64,000 nucleotides of DNA, taken from NCBI GenBank assembly GCA_963798865.1, contig CAWCVZ010000004.1, forward strand, positions 992,001 through 1,056,000. Reading direction: 5' to 3'. Within the stretch, counting starts at the first letter, position 1, and each line of letters begins with the position of its first letter. Below, in pieces: positions 55,212-64,000 of this stretch. The notes beneath the pieces were generated by a model. The model worked only from the letters and a program-made list of their open reading frames with translations. It made no database searches and was not told where the DNA came from. The DNA comes from RBG-16-34-14 sp963798865 (lineage in GTDB: Bacteria; Bacteroidota; Ignavibacteria; Ignavibacteriales; Ignavibacteriaceae). Made by a program: the position numbers and the translations under genes.

Positions 55212-56345
55212 TGAAGAAAGAATTTTTAAAGTTTCAGCAGCTATCGGTTCTATTTATATCACACGTTAAAGAACTAATGCGTGAACCCGAAGTTCTTTTC
55301 TGGGGAATTGTGTTCCCGCTGCTTATGGCTTTGGGATTGGGAATTGCATTTACTCAAAAAGCAGATACTGAAAGAAATATTGCTGTCGTATTAATGGATT
55401 CATCTGCTGTTAATGGAGAATCAGCAATTTCTGATTTTCTTAAAAATAAAACTGAAAAAGTAAAACCTGAAGAAGAAGAACCAGATAAGTATAAACTTAT
55501 GATCAAAGATGAAAAACTTGGAAACACTGAATACACTTTCCTTATAACCAATTGGGAAAAAGCAATCATCCTTTTGAAGCGTGGTGAAATTAGTCTTATC
55601 ATAAAAGAAACTGATAATGGATTTGAATATCATTTTGATCCTGTCAGCCCCGAGGGTCAATTAACTTATCTTAAACTTTCAAGGGTTATTGAAAATAAAG
55701 AAAGTGCTGATAATAAAAGTAACATCGAACCTATGACTATATCGGGAAGCAGATATATTGATTTCCTTATTCCCGGGACTTTTGTCAATGGGAATTATGA
55801 TGTCTTCTGTCTGGGGGCTCAGCTATAATATAATTACAAAAAGATCAAAAAAATTATTGAGAAGAATGATTGCTACCCCGATGAAGAAATCTCATTTCTT
55901 AATTTCTTTAATGATTGTACGCATAACAATGAACCTGGTTGAGTCTTTGCTTCTTTTCTTTTTTGCTTATCTTGTTTTTGGAGTAACAATTCAAGGCAGC
56001 CTTACAGCACTGTTTCTAGTTTTCATTGCCGGTAATATTGCATTTGCAGGTTTAGCAACTTTAATTTCATCAAGGACTTCAAATACAGAAGTAGGTAACG
56101 GACTTATTAATGCCGTAAGTACTCCGATGATTGTTTTATCAGGAGTATTTTTCAGCTATCATAATTTCCCCGATGTCATAATTCCTTTTCTAAAAGTATT
56201 GCCTCTAACATTACTTGCAGATGCTGTTAGAAGCATTTTTATTGAAGGTGCCGGTTACCAGGAAGTAGCAATTCCATTTTTAGTTTTATCTTCTATGGGA
56301 ATAATTCTTTTTGCGGTTGGATTAAAAATTTTCAAATGGTATTAG
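55211..56345 (+). CDS. ABC-2 type permease, split by a one-base frameshift
   Basis: The first frame (to 55828) has an N-terminal membrane helix FWGIVFPLLMALGLGIAFTQ and a large extracytoplasmic domain, then RYIDFLIPG followed by TFVNGNYD. The second (from 55758) continues LLSMGIMMSSVWGLSYNIIT and the normal ABC2_membrane core with KKLLRRMIATPMKKSHFL. Dropping one G at 55775-55777 gives FLIPGLLSMGIMM, the family's usual PG-h-hxMGIM motif. The product of about 378 residues would have six helices. It shares one transcript with its ATPase. Confidence 0.9.
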
Positions 56346-56349
56346 GAAA

Positions 56350-56985
56350 TTAAGGTGCCAGTCTTTCAATCTCCCATTTATTATTTTTTTTACGATAACA
56401 AATTCTGTCGTGCAGCCTGTTTTCCCTTCCCTGCCAGAATTCAAAAGTTTCAGGGATTAATCTAAAGCCGCCCCAGTTTGGAGGAAGCGGAATATCATCG
56501 CCAAATTTTTTTTCAAACTCATTAAATTTTTTTTCAAGATATTCTCTATCAGGGATAACTTCACTTTGTTTAGATGCCCAGGCACCGAGCTTGCTCTTTA
56601 ACGGGCGTGTCTTAAAATATTCTGCGGAAATTTCCTTGCTGGTTTTTTCAGCTTTACCTGATATTCTAACCTGCCTTTGCAAATCCATCCAGAAGAATAG
56701 TAGCTCAGCATCAGGATTTTCAGTTAACTCTCTTCCCTTCCTGCTTCCATAATTTGTAAAAAAGAGGAAGCCATTTTCATCAAATCCTTTAAGTAAAACA
56801 GTTCTTGCAGATGGAGTTCCATTTTTATCGGCAGTAGCTAAAGTCATTGCTGATGGTTCTTTAATTCCTGATTTCAGGATAACATCGTACCATATCTCAA
56901 ATTGTTTAAAAGGATTTTTATCAACCTTAGATTTTCTTAATTCATTCAATTTAGTACCTGTTTTATTAAAAACTTGAACTTGCAC
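56350..56985 (-). CDS. pdxH: Pyridoxamine 5'-phosphate oxidase
   Basis: The 211-residue PdxH has EPSAMTLATADKNGTPSART, VLLKGFDENGFLFFTNYGSR, SRKGRELTENPDAELLFFW and the FMN/PLP end GRENRLHDRICYRKK. It oxidises PNP or PMP to PLP using FMN. Length and motifs are standard. It is transcribed toward the permease gene with only 4 nt between the two stops. Confidence 0.97.
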   Translation of the reverse strand: MQVQVFNKTGTKLNELRKSKVDKNPFKQFEIWYDVILKSGIKEPSAMTLATADKNGTPSARTVLLKGFDENGFLFFTNYGSRKGRELTENPDAELLFFWMDLQRQVRISGKAEKTSKEISAEYFKTRPLKSKLGAWASKQSEVIPDREYLEKKFNEFEKKFGDDIPLPPNWGGFRLIPETFEFWQGRENRLHDRICYRKKNNKWEIERLAP

Positions 56986-57076
56986 TTGCTCTTGAACTTT
57001 TACTGACTATGATTTATTTATTTAGTTTGATAAATTTACAATCAATACAGGTAATATTTCAATAAAAAAAATTAAA

Positions 57077-60000
57077 ATGAAAACAAAAGATCTGACTGAA
57101 CAACAAAAAGCAGAGCTTGAAAAATTTGGTGCTAATACCTGGTTTGTTGAGTATTTGCATAAGCAGTATGAAGAAAATCCATCTGAATTACCGGAACAAT
57201 GGAAAAAATTTTTTGATAAAAGCACTGGTAAACAAAAAGATAACGGACAAACAGAAAAAACAACTAAATCCACACCGTCACTATCTTCTAAAATAAAGTT
57301 ACCCGAACCTGGAGTAGGTGATGAAGTTAAGCTGATTGCAGGCAGCGCAGCTAAAATTCTGGATAATATGAACTCCAGTCTCTCAATTCCGGTTGCAACT
57401 TCTCAAAGGACAATTCCTGTTAAGCTTCTTGAAGAAAACAGAACACTGATAAATAAATTCTTAAAGAAAAATGAACTTGGTAAAGTTTCGTTCACTCACA
57501 TAATTAGCTGGGCAATTCTAAAATCCATCAAAGCAATTCCCGTAATGAATAATGCATTTACTATAATTGATGACAAGCCGCATATTATTCAGCGAAAAGG
57601 AGTTAATCTTGGATTAGCAATAGATATAGAAAGAAAAGATGGAAGCAGATCTCTTCTTGTTCCTAATATTAAAGATGCAGGTAAATATAATTTTAAAGAA
57701 TTCTGGGATAAGTATGATGATATAGTTGAGCGATCAAGAAAAGGTACAATTGATCCCGATGAATTTATTGGTACGTCAATTACATTAACAAACCCCGGGA
57801 CAATTGGCACAGTAGGTTCCGTTCCAAGGTTAATGATCGGACAGGGTACAATTATAGCTGTTGGGGCAATTCAATATTCAGCAGAATACCAGGCGATGTC
57901 CCCTTCAACAATTTCCACTCTTGGTGTAAGCAAAGTAATGACAATAACGAGCACTTATGATCATCGAATTATTCAGGGTGCCGAATCCGGATTATTCCTT
58001 AAAGAAATTCATGAGTTGTTACTTGGTAATAATGATTTTTATGAAGAAATTTTTGAATCACTGAGGATCCCATTAAAACCTTTAACCTGGAAAACAGATT
58101 ACCAGCCCGGAATATTTGAAGGTACATCGAACAAAGAAGAGATTGAAAAACAAGGACGCGTTCTGCAGTTAATAAATTATTACAGGGTGCGCGGACACCT
58201 TGTTGCAGACCTGGATCCTCTTGGTTCTAAAATTCCTTACCACGCAGAGCTTGATCCGGCAACATTTAATTTAACCATCTGGGATTTTGACAGAAATTTT
58301 ATCACCGGAGGTTTCAGCGGTACTCCGACTGCCTCACTGAGAGAAATACTTGATATACTTCAAAAAACTTACTGCGAAAAGATTGGCGCAGAGTATATGC
58401 ATATTCAAAATCCGGCTGAAAAAATCTGGCTGCAGAATATGATGGAACCGGTAAAGAACGTTCCGAACTTCGATATTGAACTGAAAAAAATAATTCTTAA
58501 AAAGCTCATCGTTGCAGAAACTTTCGAACATTTTATTCACAACAGGTTTATCGGACATAAAAGATTTTCTGTTGAAGGTTCTGAAACATTGATACCTGTA
58601 CTCGATATGCTTCTGAATAATGCTAGTGAACAGGACGTTGTTGAAGTTGTTCTTGGAATGTCACACAGGGGAAGATTGAATGTTCTCGCCAACGTAATCG
58701 GCAAATCTTATGATTCAATTTTTACTGAATTTGAAGATATAAGAGATCCGAATTCTATACAAGGTTCTGGCGATGTTAAATATCATCTTGGAGCTACCGG
58801 CAAATATAAAACCTGGGATGGAAAAGTTATTACAGTTTCAGTGGCTTCTAACCCAAGTCATCTTGAATGGGTTAATCCTGTTGTGGAAGGAATTGTAAGG
58901 GCAAAACAAGTCAGATTTGGTGATAGTGAGCATCGTAAAATTATGCCTGTCCTGATTCACGGCGATGCCGCTTTTGCCGGACAGGGTGTTGTAGCTGAAA
59001 CACTAAATCTTTCACAGTTAAAAGGTTATAGAACAGGCGGAACAATTCATATAATAATTAATAACCAGATTGGATTTACAACAACACCGGAAGATGCACG
59101 GTCATCTGTTTATGCAACTGACGTGGCAAAAATGATTCAGGCTCCAATCTTTCATGTAAATGGTGATGATCCAGAAGCTTCATTGTGGGTAACTAAACTT
59201 GCATTTGAATACCGCCAAATATTTAAGAAAGATGTAGTGATAGATCTTTTTGGCTATAGAAGGCATGGGCATAATGAAGGAGACGAACCGGGTTTTACTC
59301 AGCCTTTGCTTTATGAAAAAATAAAAAACCATCCTTCGGTAAGAAGCATTTATTCCGATTCCTTAATTAAGAATAAAATTCTTACCCGCGAAGAAGTTGA
59401 TGAAATGAATAAAGATATTGAAGAAAAGTTGAGTGACGCATTTGATAAGATTAAAAAGAAAAGTTCTGCTTTTAAATCAGATTTGCCTCTTGCGGTTTCA
59501 AAAGAAAAAATTGAAGCAGTTAAACCTGTTAAGGATACTTCTATTTCTGAAGAGATGCTTAAACAGATTGTAATAGGAACAACAAAATTTCCGGATGGCT
59601 TCACAGTTCATCCAAAGCTTAAAAAATTTCTGGATAAAAGAAGAGAATTAGCAAATGGTCTTGATGAAGTTGATTGGGCTTTTGCTGAAACTCTTGCTTT
59701 TGGAAGTCTGCTACTTGAAAACACACCTGTAAGACTTAGCGGACAGGATAGTGTAAGAGGGACTTTCAGCCAGAGACATCTTGCTCTTACAGATATTGAC
59801 AGCGGAGAGGAGTATGTTCCGCTAAATCATATTAAAAAAGATCAGGCATATATTGAAGCGCTTGATAGTCTTCTTTCAGAAGCTGCAGTTTTAGGATTTG
59901 AATATGGTTACAGCACAGCCGATCCGCTAGCCCTTGTAATATGGGAAGCCCAATTTGGTGATTTCTCAAATGGTGCTCAAATTATTATAGACAATTTTAT

Positions 60001-60697
60001 AGTAGCTTCTTATGAAAAATGGAATCTTCCAAACAGTACTGTGATGTTATTACCGCATGGTTATGAAGGACAGGGACCCGAACACTCAAGCGCAAGACTC
60101 GAACGGTTTTTAATTCTTTGTGCACAAGATAATATCCAGGTTTGTAATGTAAGTACACCGGCACAGTATTTCCATTTATTAAGAAGACAAATTAAATATG
60201 CTATTCACAAACCTTTGATATTAATGACACCAAAGAGTCTTTTAAGACATCCTGAAGCAAAATCTTTAAAGAAAGAATTCTTATCCGGTGCATTCAGGGA
60301 GATCATTGATGATAGTTCCATAGATGATAAGAAAAAAATTAACAGGATTATTCTTACAAGCGGAAAAGTTTATTATGAATTAAGCAAGTATCGAAGAGAT
60401 AATAAAATAACTGATACTGCAATTATAAGAGTTGAACAATTCTATCCTTTCAGGGAGAATAAAGTAAAAGAAATCGTGCATTCCTATTCGAATGCTAAAA
60501 AGGTGGTATGGGTTCAGGAAGAACCAAAAAATATGGGAGCGTGGAATTTTTTATGGAATAGACTCCAGGAAAATTCACTACCGGATCAAAAAATTTATTA
60601 CATGGGGAGACCGGAAAGCGCAAGCCCGGCAGTCGGTTCAGCTAAGATTTCAAATCAGCACCAGGAAGAATTAGTTAGCGGAGCCTTTAAAATATAA
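57077..60697 (+). CDS. kgd: Multifunctional 2-oxoglutarate dehydrogenase E1 with fused E2 domain (Kgd type)
   Basis: The 1206-residue protein has three parts. At about 1-45 is a 2-oxoglutarate dehydrogenase N-terminal helix (NTWFVEYLHKQYEEN). At about 85-325 is an acyltransferase E2 catalytic domain, ending with TYDHRIIQGAESGLFL, where His is the catalytic residue. At about 345-1206 is a thiamine-dependent E1 with LQLINYYRVRGHLVADLDPL, EVVLGMSHRGRLNVLANVIG, HGDAAFAGQGVVAETL and GYRRHGHNEGDEPGFTQP. There is no lipoyl domain, as in mycobacterial Kgd. It forms succinyl-CoA (or succinic semialdehyde), next to the TCA step of SucD. Confidence 0.95.
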   Translation: MKTKDLTEQQKAELEKFGANTWFVEYLHKQYEENPSELPEQWKKFFDKSTGKQKDNGQTEKTTKSTPSLSSKIKLPEPGVGDEVKLIAGSAAKILDNMNSSLSIPVATSQRTIPVKLLEENRTLINKFLKKNELGKVSFTHIISWAILKSIKAIPVMNNAFTIIDDKPHIIQRKGVNLGLAIDIERKDGSRSLLVPNIKDAGKYNFKEFWDKYDDIVERSRKGTIDPDEFIGTSITLTNPGTIGTVGSVPRLMIGQGTIIAVGAIQYSAEYQAMSPSTISTLGVSKVMTITSTYDHRIIQGAESGLFLKEIHELLLGNNDFYEEIFESLRIPLKPLTWKTDYQPGIFEGTSNKEEIEKQGRVLQLINYYRVRGHLVADLDPLGSKIPYHAELDPATFNLTIWDFDRNFITGGFSGTPTASLREILDILQKTYCEKIGAEYMHIQNPAEKIWLQNMMEPVKNVPNFDIELKKIILKKLIVAETFEHFIHNRFIGHKRFSVEGSETLIPVLDMLLNNASEQDVVEVVLGMSHRGRLNVLANVIGKSYDSIFTEFEDIRDPNSIQGSGDVKYHLGATGKYKTWDGKVITVSVASNPSHLEWVNPVVEGIVRAKQVRFGDSEHRKIMPVLIHGDAAFAGQGVVAETLNLSQLKGYRTGGTIHIIINNQIGFTTTPEDARSSVYATDVAKMIQAPIFHVNGDDPEASLWVTKLAFEYRQIFKKDVVIDLFGYRRHGHNEGDEPGFTQPLLYEKIKNHPSVRSIYSDSLIKNKILTREEVDEMNKDIEEKLSDAFDKIKKKSSAFKSDLPLAVSKEKIEAVKPVKDTSISEEMLKQIVIGTTKFPDGFTVHPKLKKFLDKRRELANGLDEVDWAFAETLAFGSLLLENTPVRLSGQDSVRGTFSQRHLALTDIDSGEEYVPLNHIKKDQAYIEALDSLLSEAAVLGFEYGYSTADPLALVIWEAQFGDFSNGAQIIIDNFIVASYEKWNLPNSTVMLLPHGYEGQGPEHSSARLERFLILCAQDNIQVCNVSTPAQYFHLLRRQIKYAIHKPLILMTPKSLLRHPEAKSLKKEFLSGAFREIIDDSSIDDKKKINRIILTSGKVYYELSKYRRDNKITDTAIIRVEQFYPFRENKVKEIVHSYSNAKKVVWVQEEPKNMGAWNFLWNRLQENSLPDQKIYYMGRPESASPAVGSAKISNQHQEELVSGAFKI

Positions 60698-60885
60698 TTT
60701 TTTATCACTTTGTGATTGAGTAATCTGCAAAAACTCTCTCCGTTCTAAGGTGTTTCAATCTGATATTCAATACTATATAACAACATTTTATACTTTAATT
60801 TTATTGTAAAAATTTAGGTTTTAATTCATAAATTTTTTGGTATGGTGATTGTCTTTAACATTAAAAAACAGAAGGGCAAAAGTAA

Positions 60886-61155
60886 ATGGAAGCAACTCTC
60901 ACTGAAAGAAATATCCAAAAATCTAAATCATTTTTAATGTTTAAAATTAAAATCTATTTCCTGCAGCCTTTCTTTGCAGGTTCCCTGGGATTTCTGATTG
61001 CTCTATCAACATTAATATCAAGTTATTTTATTATTACCAAATTCTTTAAGATAGGTTTTGTTGCAATTGGTACACCTGAATTTCTTATTTCCTTCATTAT
61101 AGGATTTGTTCCATTATTTATTTACACCTCACCTGAGAAACTCGAAAAAAAATAA
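60886..61155 (+). CDS. Small membrane protein of unknown function
   Basis: The 89-residue protein has two membrane helices (about 30-52 and 62-84) between charged ends (KSKSF and SPEKLEKK). It is not recognised. A strong terminator follows 20 nt after the stop, and 188 nt of non-coding sequence precede it, so it looks like a real single-gene unit. The gap 60698-60885 holds no gene. Confidence 0.6.
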   Translation: MEATLTERNIQKSKSFLMFKIKIYFLQPFFAGSLGFLIALSTLISSYFIITKFFKIGFVAIGTPEFLISFIIGFVPLFIYTSPEKLEKK

Positions 61156-61175
61156 TAAACGCTATATAAACCTCG

Positions 61176-61205
61176 ACCCGCTGATTTATCAGCGGGTTTT
61201 TGTTT
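61176..61205 (+). terminator. Rho-independent terminator
   Basis: ACCCGCTGA (61176-61184) and TCAGCGGGT (61189-61197) form a perfect 9-bp stem with a 4-nt loop. A T-rich tail (TTTTTGTTTT) follows. This is a textbook intrinsic terminator ending transcription of the small gene at 60886 before the tRNA genes. Confidence 0.92.
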
Positions 61206-61277
61206 TAAACAAATCACTACAATTCCCTTCTTGAATAAGAAACACCTAATAACTATTTTTACTCTTGAAATGGTGCT

Positions 61278-61353
61278 GCGGGCGTAACTCAGCTGGTAGA
61301 GTGTCAGCTTCCCAAGCTGGATGTCGCGGGTTCGAGCCCCGTCGCCCGCTCCA
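61278..61353 (+). tRNA. tRNA-Gly (anticodon CCC)
   Basis: The 7-bp acceptor stem GCGGGCG/CGCCCGC closes a full cloverleaf. The anticodon arm is TCAGC-TTCCCAA-GCTGG, so the anticodon is CCC (reads GGG). The T-arm is GCGGG-TTCGAGC-CCCGT. The 3' CCA is encoded after discriminator T. The D-arm is normal. Confidence 0.95.
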
Positions 61354-61401
61354 GATTTTTGTTCTTTAAGAATTTATTCAGATATTTCCACTTCAAATTT
61401 T

Positions 61402-61476
61402 GGGCGCTTAGCTCAGTTGGTTCAGAGCATCTGCCTTACAAGCAGAGGGTCCGGGGTTCGAATCCCTGAGCGCCCA
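61402..61476 (+). tRNA. tRNA-Val (anticodon TAC)
   Basis: The acceptor stem GGGCGCT/AGCGCCC is complete. The anticodon arm is TCTGC-CTTACAA-GCAGA, so the anticodon is TAC (Val). The T-arm CGGGG-TTCGAAT-CCCTG is canonical. The CCA end is not encoded (followed by CTTC). It is the second of a tandem pair, 48 nt after tRNA-Gly. Confidence 0.95.
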
Positions 61477-61550
61477 CTTCGTAAAAAAACCTCATTGATA
61501 TTGTTAGGCTTTTTTATAATCCGACAAAATTTGTGTTCAACAAGATGGTT

Positions 61551-63584
61551 TTATTTTAATACAATCATCTTTTTGGTGGACAAAAATTTATTTCCATTAT
61601 TTCCATTTGCTTCCAAAGTATAGAAGTAAACCCCGCTGTTAATTCGATCTGCACTAAATTCCAAGTCATGGTTTCCCGCTTCCAGATTTTTATCAAGCAA
61701 TGTTACAACTTCCTGCCCAAGTACATTATAAATTTTTAGTGTAACATAACTGCTGTTAGGCAGTTGAAAATTGATAATCGTTTTCGGATTAAAAGGATTT
61801 GGATAGTTCTGACTTAACACAAATTCAATAGGATTAACATTTACTTCAACTATTGATGAATATTTGAAAGTGCCATTATAATCAATTTGCTTTAACCGGT
61901 AAATATTTTTGCCGACCACAAAACTATTATCTATAAAATTATAATCTTTTGAATTTGTAGTAGTTCCGGAACCTTCTATATATCCAATTTTAACCCAATC
62001 TTCTGTCCCGGATTTTCTTTCAATTTCAAAACCGGCATTATTAGTTTCAGAAGCAGTATTCCAATTTAAAATAATTTTTTCATCCTGGTAAATAGCTGTA
62101 AATGATTTTAATGCAACCGGCAGCACTGTTTGAACGGCATCAAAAAGATTAATTATTCCCCATCCATACTGGTTATCAGGATTGTTACTTCTCGAGGAAG
62201 TGCTTCGCAGTAAATTTCTTAACTCAATAGGTGTTAAACTTGGATCTGCCTGAAGAAGAAGTGCACAAGCTCCTGCCAGCAATGGACAACTAAAAGATGT
62301 TCCGCTGCTGAATTTATAATCGTTAGTAGCAAAGTTGGATGCAACATACACATTTGAACCCATCGCCATAACATCAGGTTTGATTCGTCCATCAACAGTT
62401 GGTCCCACACTGCTGAAACTTGACCTTGTTCCGCTGCTGTTTACAGCTCCAACAGAAATTACGCTGTCTCCATCTGCCGGTGCATTAAGTGTATTGTGGC
62501 TTGAATTACTACCGTTATTTCCTGCGGAATTAACAACAACAATTCCTAATCCGACAGCTAAATCTGCAGCAATTGTAATCCTTGCAGTGTTTCCATCCAT
62601 ATTCTGCCAGGTATAACTTTGATACGGAGAATCAAAATCAAGATATCCAAGAGATGTAGAAGTCAGATCTACTCCAATGCTATCTGCCCATTCAAGTGCA
62701 GCAATCCAGTTGTCTTCTTCGATGGGGGTTTCGCTATCTGTATTTTCTGTTTTTGTAAGAATAAAATCAGCACCGTAAGCAGGTCCAATTAATTCTCCCT
62801 GGCGGAATCCGCCGATTGTTGAAAGAGTGCTGGTTCCATGAGAACCATCACCCATATCAGAACCGTTCTGAACATTCGGATCGTTATTTACAAAATCCCA
62901 CATTGCAATAATATTTAGTGAATCAAATACCTGGTGAGAAAGTAAATCAAAACCGGCATCCATCATACAAATAGTAACTCCCGCACCAGTATAACCCATA
63001 TCATGCACCTGCGGAACTTTAATTTGATTTAACTGCGTATATGATTGCCCATAATTTAACGAATGAATTTCTCCAGGTTTCAGAATATTTTGGTTTGTTG
63101 TTGATGAAGAAGTACTTCCATTTTTTTCAATCGAATAATTATTCCTGATCCTGTTGACAATATCAAGCTGTTTAACAAATGAAAGGTGTGATAATTCTAT
63201 TATTTCAGACCTGGATGCCCAGCCTGAAACTCCATTAAACCATTTTGATCTATGTTTAACTTTAAATCCTAACCCTTCAATTGTATTAATATAATTTTCG
63301 TTTAACGGGATATCTTTTTCACTAACCAGGTTTTCCTTATTTAAAACCTTGGAACGTCTTTTTAAAGATTTTTCACTAACTATGTTTTGGGGATTGTCAA
63401 AATATTTCTGAAGGCTATTACCTTTATCAGTAAAGAAAACCCAAAGAAGAACTTCATCGTTTTGATTTGTCTGATTAAAAGCTTCATTAAACTGAGGTGT
63501 AAATTTTTCAATTACGGATTGTGCAAATACCGGTGTAATAAAAGCGGTAACACAAAAAAATAAGATCGCTGCAGAATATTTCAT
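61551..63584 (-). CDS. Subtilisin-like serine protease with T9SS sorting domain
   Basis: This is a 677-residue secreted protease. A signal peptide (about 1-21) is followed by a pro-region with SEKSLKRRSKVLNKEN. The catalytic triad is Asp in VTICMMDAGFD, His in MGDGSHGTSTLS and Ser in SGTSFSCPLLAGACA. After the catalytic domain (about 195-480) comes an Ig-like region, and the C-terminus has NYPNPFNPKTIINFQLPNSS, IYNVLGQEVVTLL and SGVYFYTLEANG, the type IX secretion sorting domain. It should be exported to the cell surface by T9SS. Confidence 0.95.
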   Translation of the reverse strand: MKYSAAILFFCVTAFITPVFAQSVIEKFTPQFNEAFNQTNQNDEVLLWVFFTDKGNSLQKYFDNPQNIVSEKSLKRRSKVLNKENLVSEKDIPLNENYINTIEGLGFKVKHRSKWFNGVSGWASRSEIIELSHLSFVKQLDIVNRIRNNYSIEKNGSTSSSTTNQNILKPGEIHSLNYGQSYTQLNQIKVPQVHDMGYTGAGVTICMMDAGFDLLSHQVFDSLNIIAMWDFVNNDPNVQNGSDMGDGSHGTSTLSTIGGFRQGELIGPAYGADFILTKTENTDSETPIEEDNWIAALEWADSIGVDLTSTSLGYLDFDSPYQSYTWQNMDGNTARITIAADLAVGLGIVVVNSAGNNGSNSSHNTLNAPADGDSVISVGAVNSSGTRSSFSSVGPTVDGRIKPDVMAMGSNVYVASNFATNDYKFSSGTSFSCPLLAGACALLLQADPSLTPIELRNLLRSTSSRSNNPDNQYGWGIINLFDAVQTVLPVALKSFTAIYQDEKIILNWNTASETNNAGFEIERKSGTEDWVKIGYIEGSGTTTNSKDYNFIDNSFVVGKNIYRLKQIDYNGTFKYSSIVEVNVNPIEFVLSQNYPNPFNPKTIINFQLPNSSYVTLKIYNVLGQEVVTLLDKNLEAGNHDLEFSADRINSGVYFYTLEANGNNGNKFLSTKKMIVLK

Positions 63585-63762
63585 ATTGTGTCCTTCAAAT
63601 AATTTTATTAGAACTAATCAACAATATTTATAAGTTATAAATTTATCAATAAAGAGACATATTCTGAAATCATTTTTCTTTTATAATAAAAATATTTTTT
63701 ATAGTTTGATGTAGTATCCCTTCATAACCAAAGGTTTAATTTTAACTTTTAAAGGATTTTTA

Positions 63763-64000
63763 ATGAGCAAGACCAAAAAGAAAAATAATGACTTCCTGTT
63801 TTCAACCGGAATTACAAAGCAGGAAAAAGCTAAAAAAGCCAGGTATCTCACAAAAAGAATAAATGAACTTTTCGAAAATATTTCCGAATGGATTAAAGAT
63901 TTAAAAAATTATTCTTTAAAGAAAACTAACATCTCAGTCGAAGGTGAAAAACTTCCTTCGTTAGATATTTATTCGTCAAAAAAAATAATTGTTTCTTTCA
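63763..64000 (+). CDS. Hypothetical protein, 3' part cut by window edge
   Basis: The frame is open from ATG 63763 with an AAAGGA site 7-12 nt upstream. The 79 codons seen read MSKTKKKNNDFLFSTGITKQ, then KKARYLTKRINELFENIS, a charged, helical start without a signal peptide. It is divergent from the subtilase gene, and the 178-nt gap between them should hold both promoters. Not recognised. Confidence 0.6.
   Translation, partial: MSKTKKKNNDFLFSTGITKQEKAKKARYLTKRINELFENISEWIKDLKNYSLKKTNISVEGEKLPSLDIYSSKKIIVSF

Noticed and set aside
1..64000. CRISPR array, prophage, rRNA operon or complete insertion sequence
   Set aside because: I looked for regular direct repeats with unique spacers, phage structural or integrase genes, and transposases, and saw none.

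Overview
The window is AT-rich, bacterial and densely coding. Its proteins suggest a member of the Ignavibacteria (Bacteroidota/Chlorobi side of the tree). The main clue is the subtilase at 61551-63584, which ends in a type IX secretion sorting domain with the ignavibacterial-style signature NYPNPFNPKT. PorV/PorQ-like outer-membrane proteins, BNR/FlgD-like surface proteins, frequent TTG starts and weak Shine-Dalgarno sites agree with this. No rRNA or phylogenetic marker is present, so the assignment is inference.

Layout. (1) 1-9308, minus strand: an envelope polysaccharide operon with GT9 transferase, O-antigen ligase/polymerase, two SAM methyltransferases, a MurJ/Wzx-type flippase, UDP-xylose synthase, a Wzz-type chain-length protein and an SLBB export protein. 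A relic resembling the tail of a BY-tyrosine kinase lies just upstream. (2) 9530-12548, minus: ftsX, two lipoproteins, recR and a YbaB/EbfC protein. (3) 12664-22111, plus: a degenerate PurC-like gene, psd-pssA, purS-purQ, tatA, gatA, a GNAT, sucD, ndk, a NamZ/DUF1343 hydrolase and a lipoprotein. (4) 22148-35369, mostly minus: a four-helix-bundle pseudogene, nfeD, ribBA, yajC, tgt, a DCC protein, a CorC/CNNM protein, UbiA prenyltransferase, an acyl-CoA mutase, mutL, folA, thyA and glycerate kinase. (5) 35377-40440, minus: a second glycan operon with two glycosyltransferases, a flippase and a NodB-type deacetylase. (6) 40480-44994: a surface/T9SS-like module. (7) 45177-49719: a tightly overlapped operon of M50 protease, OM-like protein, radical SAM, GT2 and deacetylase. 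(8) 49847-60697: EamA transporter, bacterioferritin, small accessory proteins, an ABC-2 exporter, pdxH and a fused Kgd-type 2-oxoglutarate dehydrogenase. (9) Two tRNA genes, the subtilase and a partial gene at the right edge.

The most striking pattern is mechanical. Ten different genes are each split by an apparent one-base insertion, several of them in short homopolymers, and removing one base rejoins each family-typical protein. In three cases the repaired frame recreates a 4-nt stop/start overlap with the next gene. This most likely reflects uncorrected insertion errors in the assembly. One affected gene is mutL, however, so a real mutator lineage is a testable alternative. Several MITE-like or REP-like inverted repeats lie between genes, and one forms part of an N-terminal coding region.

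I did not find a CRISPR array, an insertion sequence with a transposase, a prophage or an rRNA operon. The best candidates for undescribed biology are the 45-50 kb radical-SAM/GT2/deacetylase/M50 operon and the PurC-like protein that appears to have lost its nucleotide-binding start.
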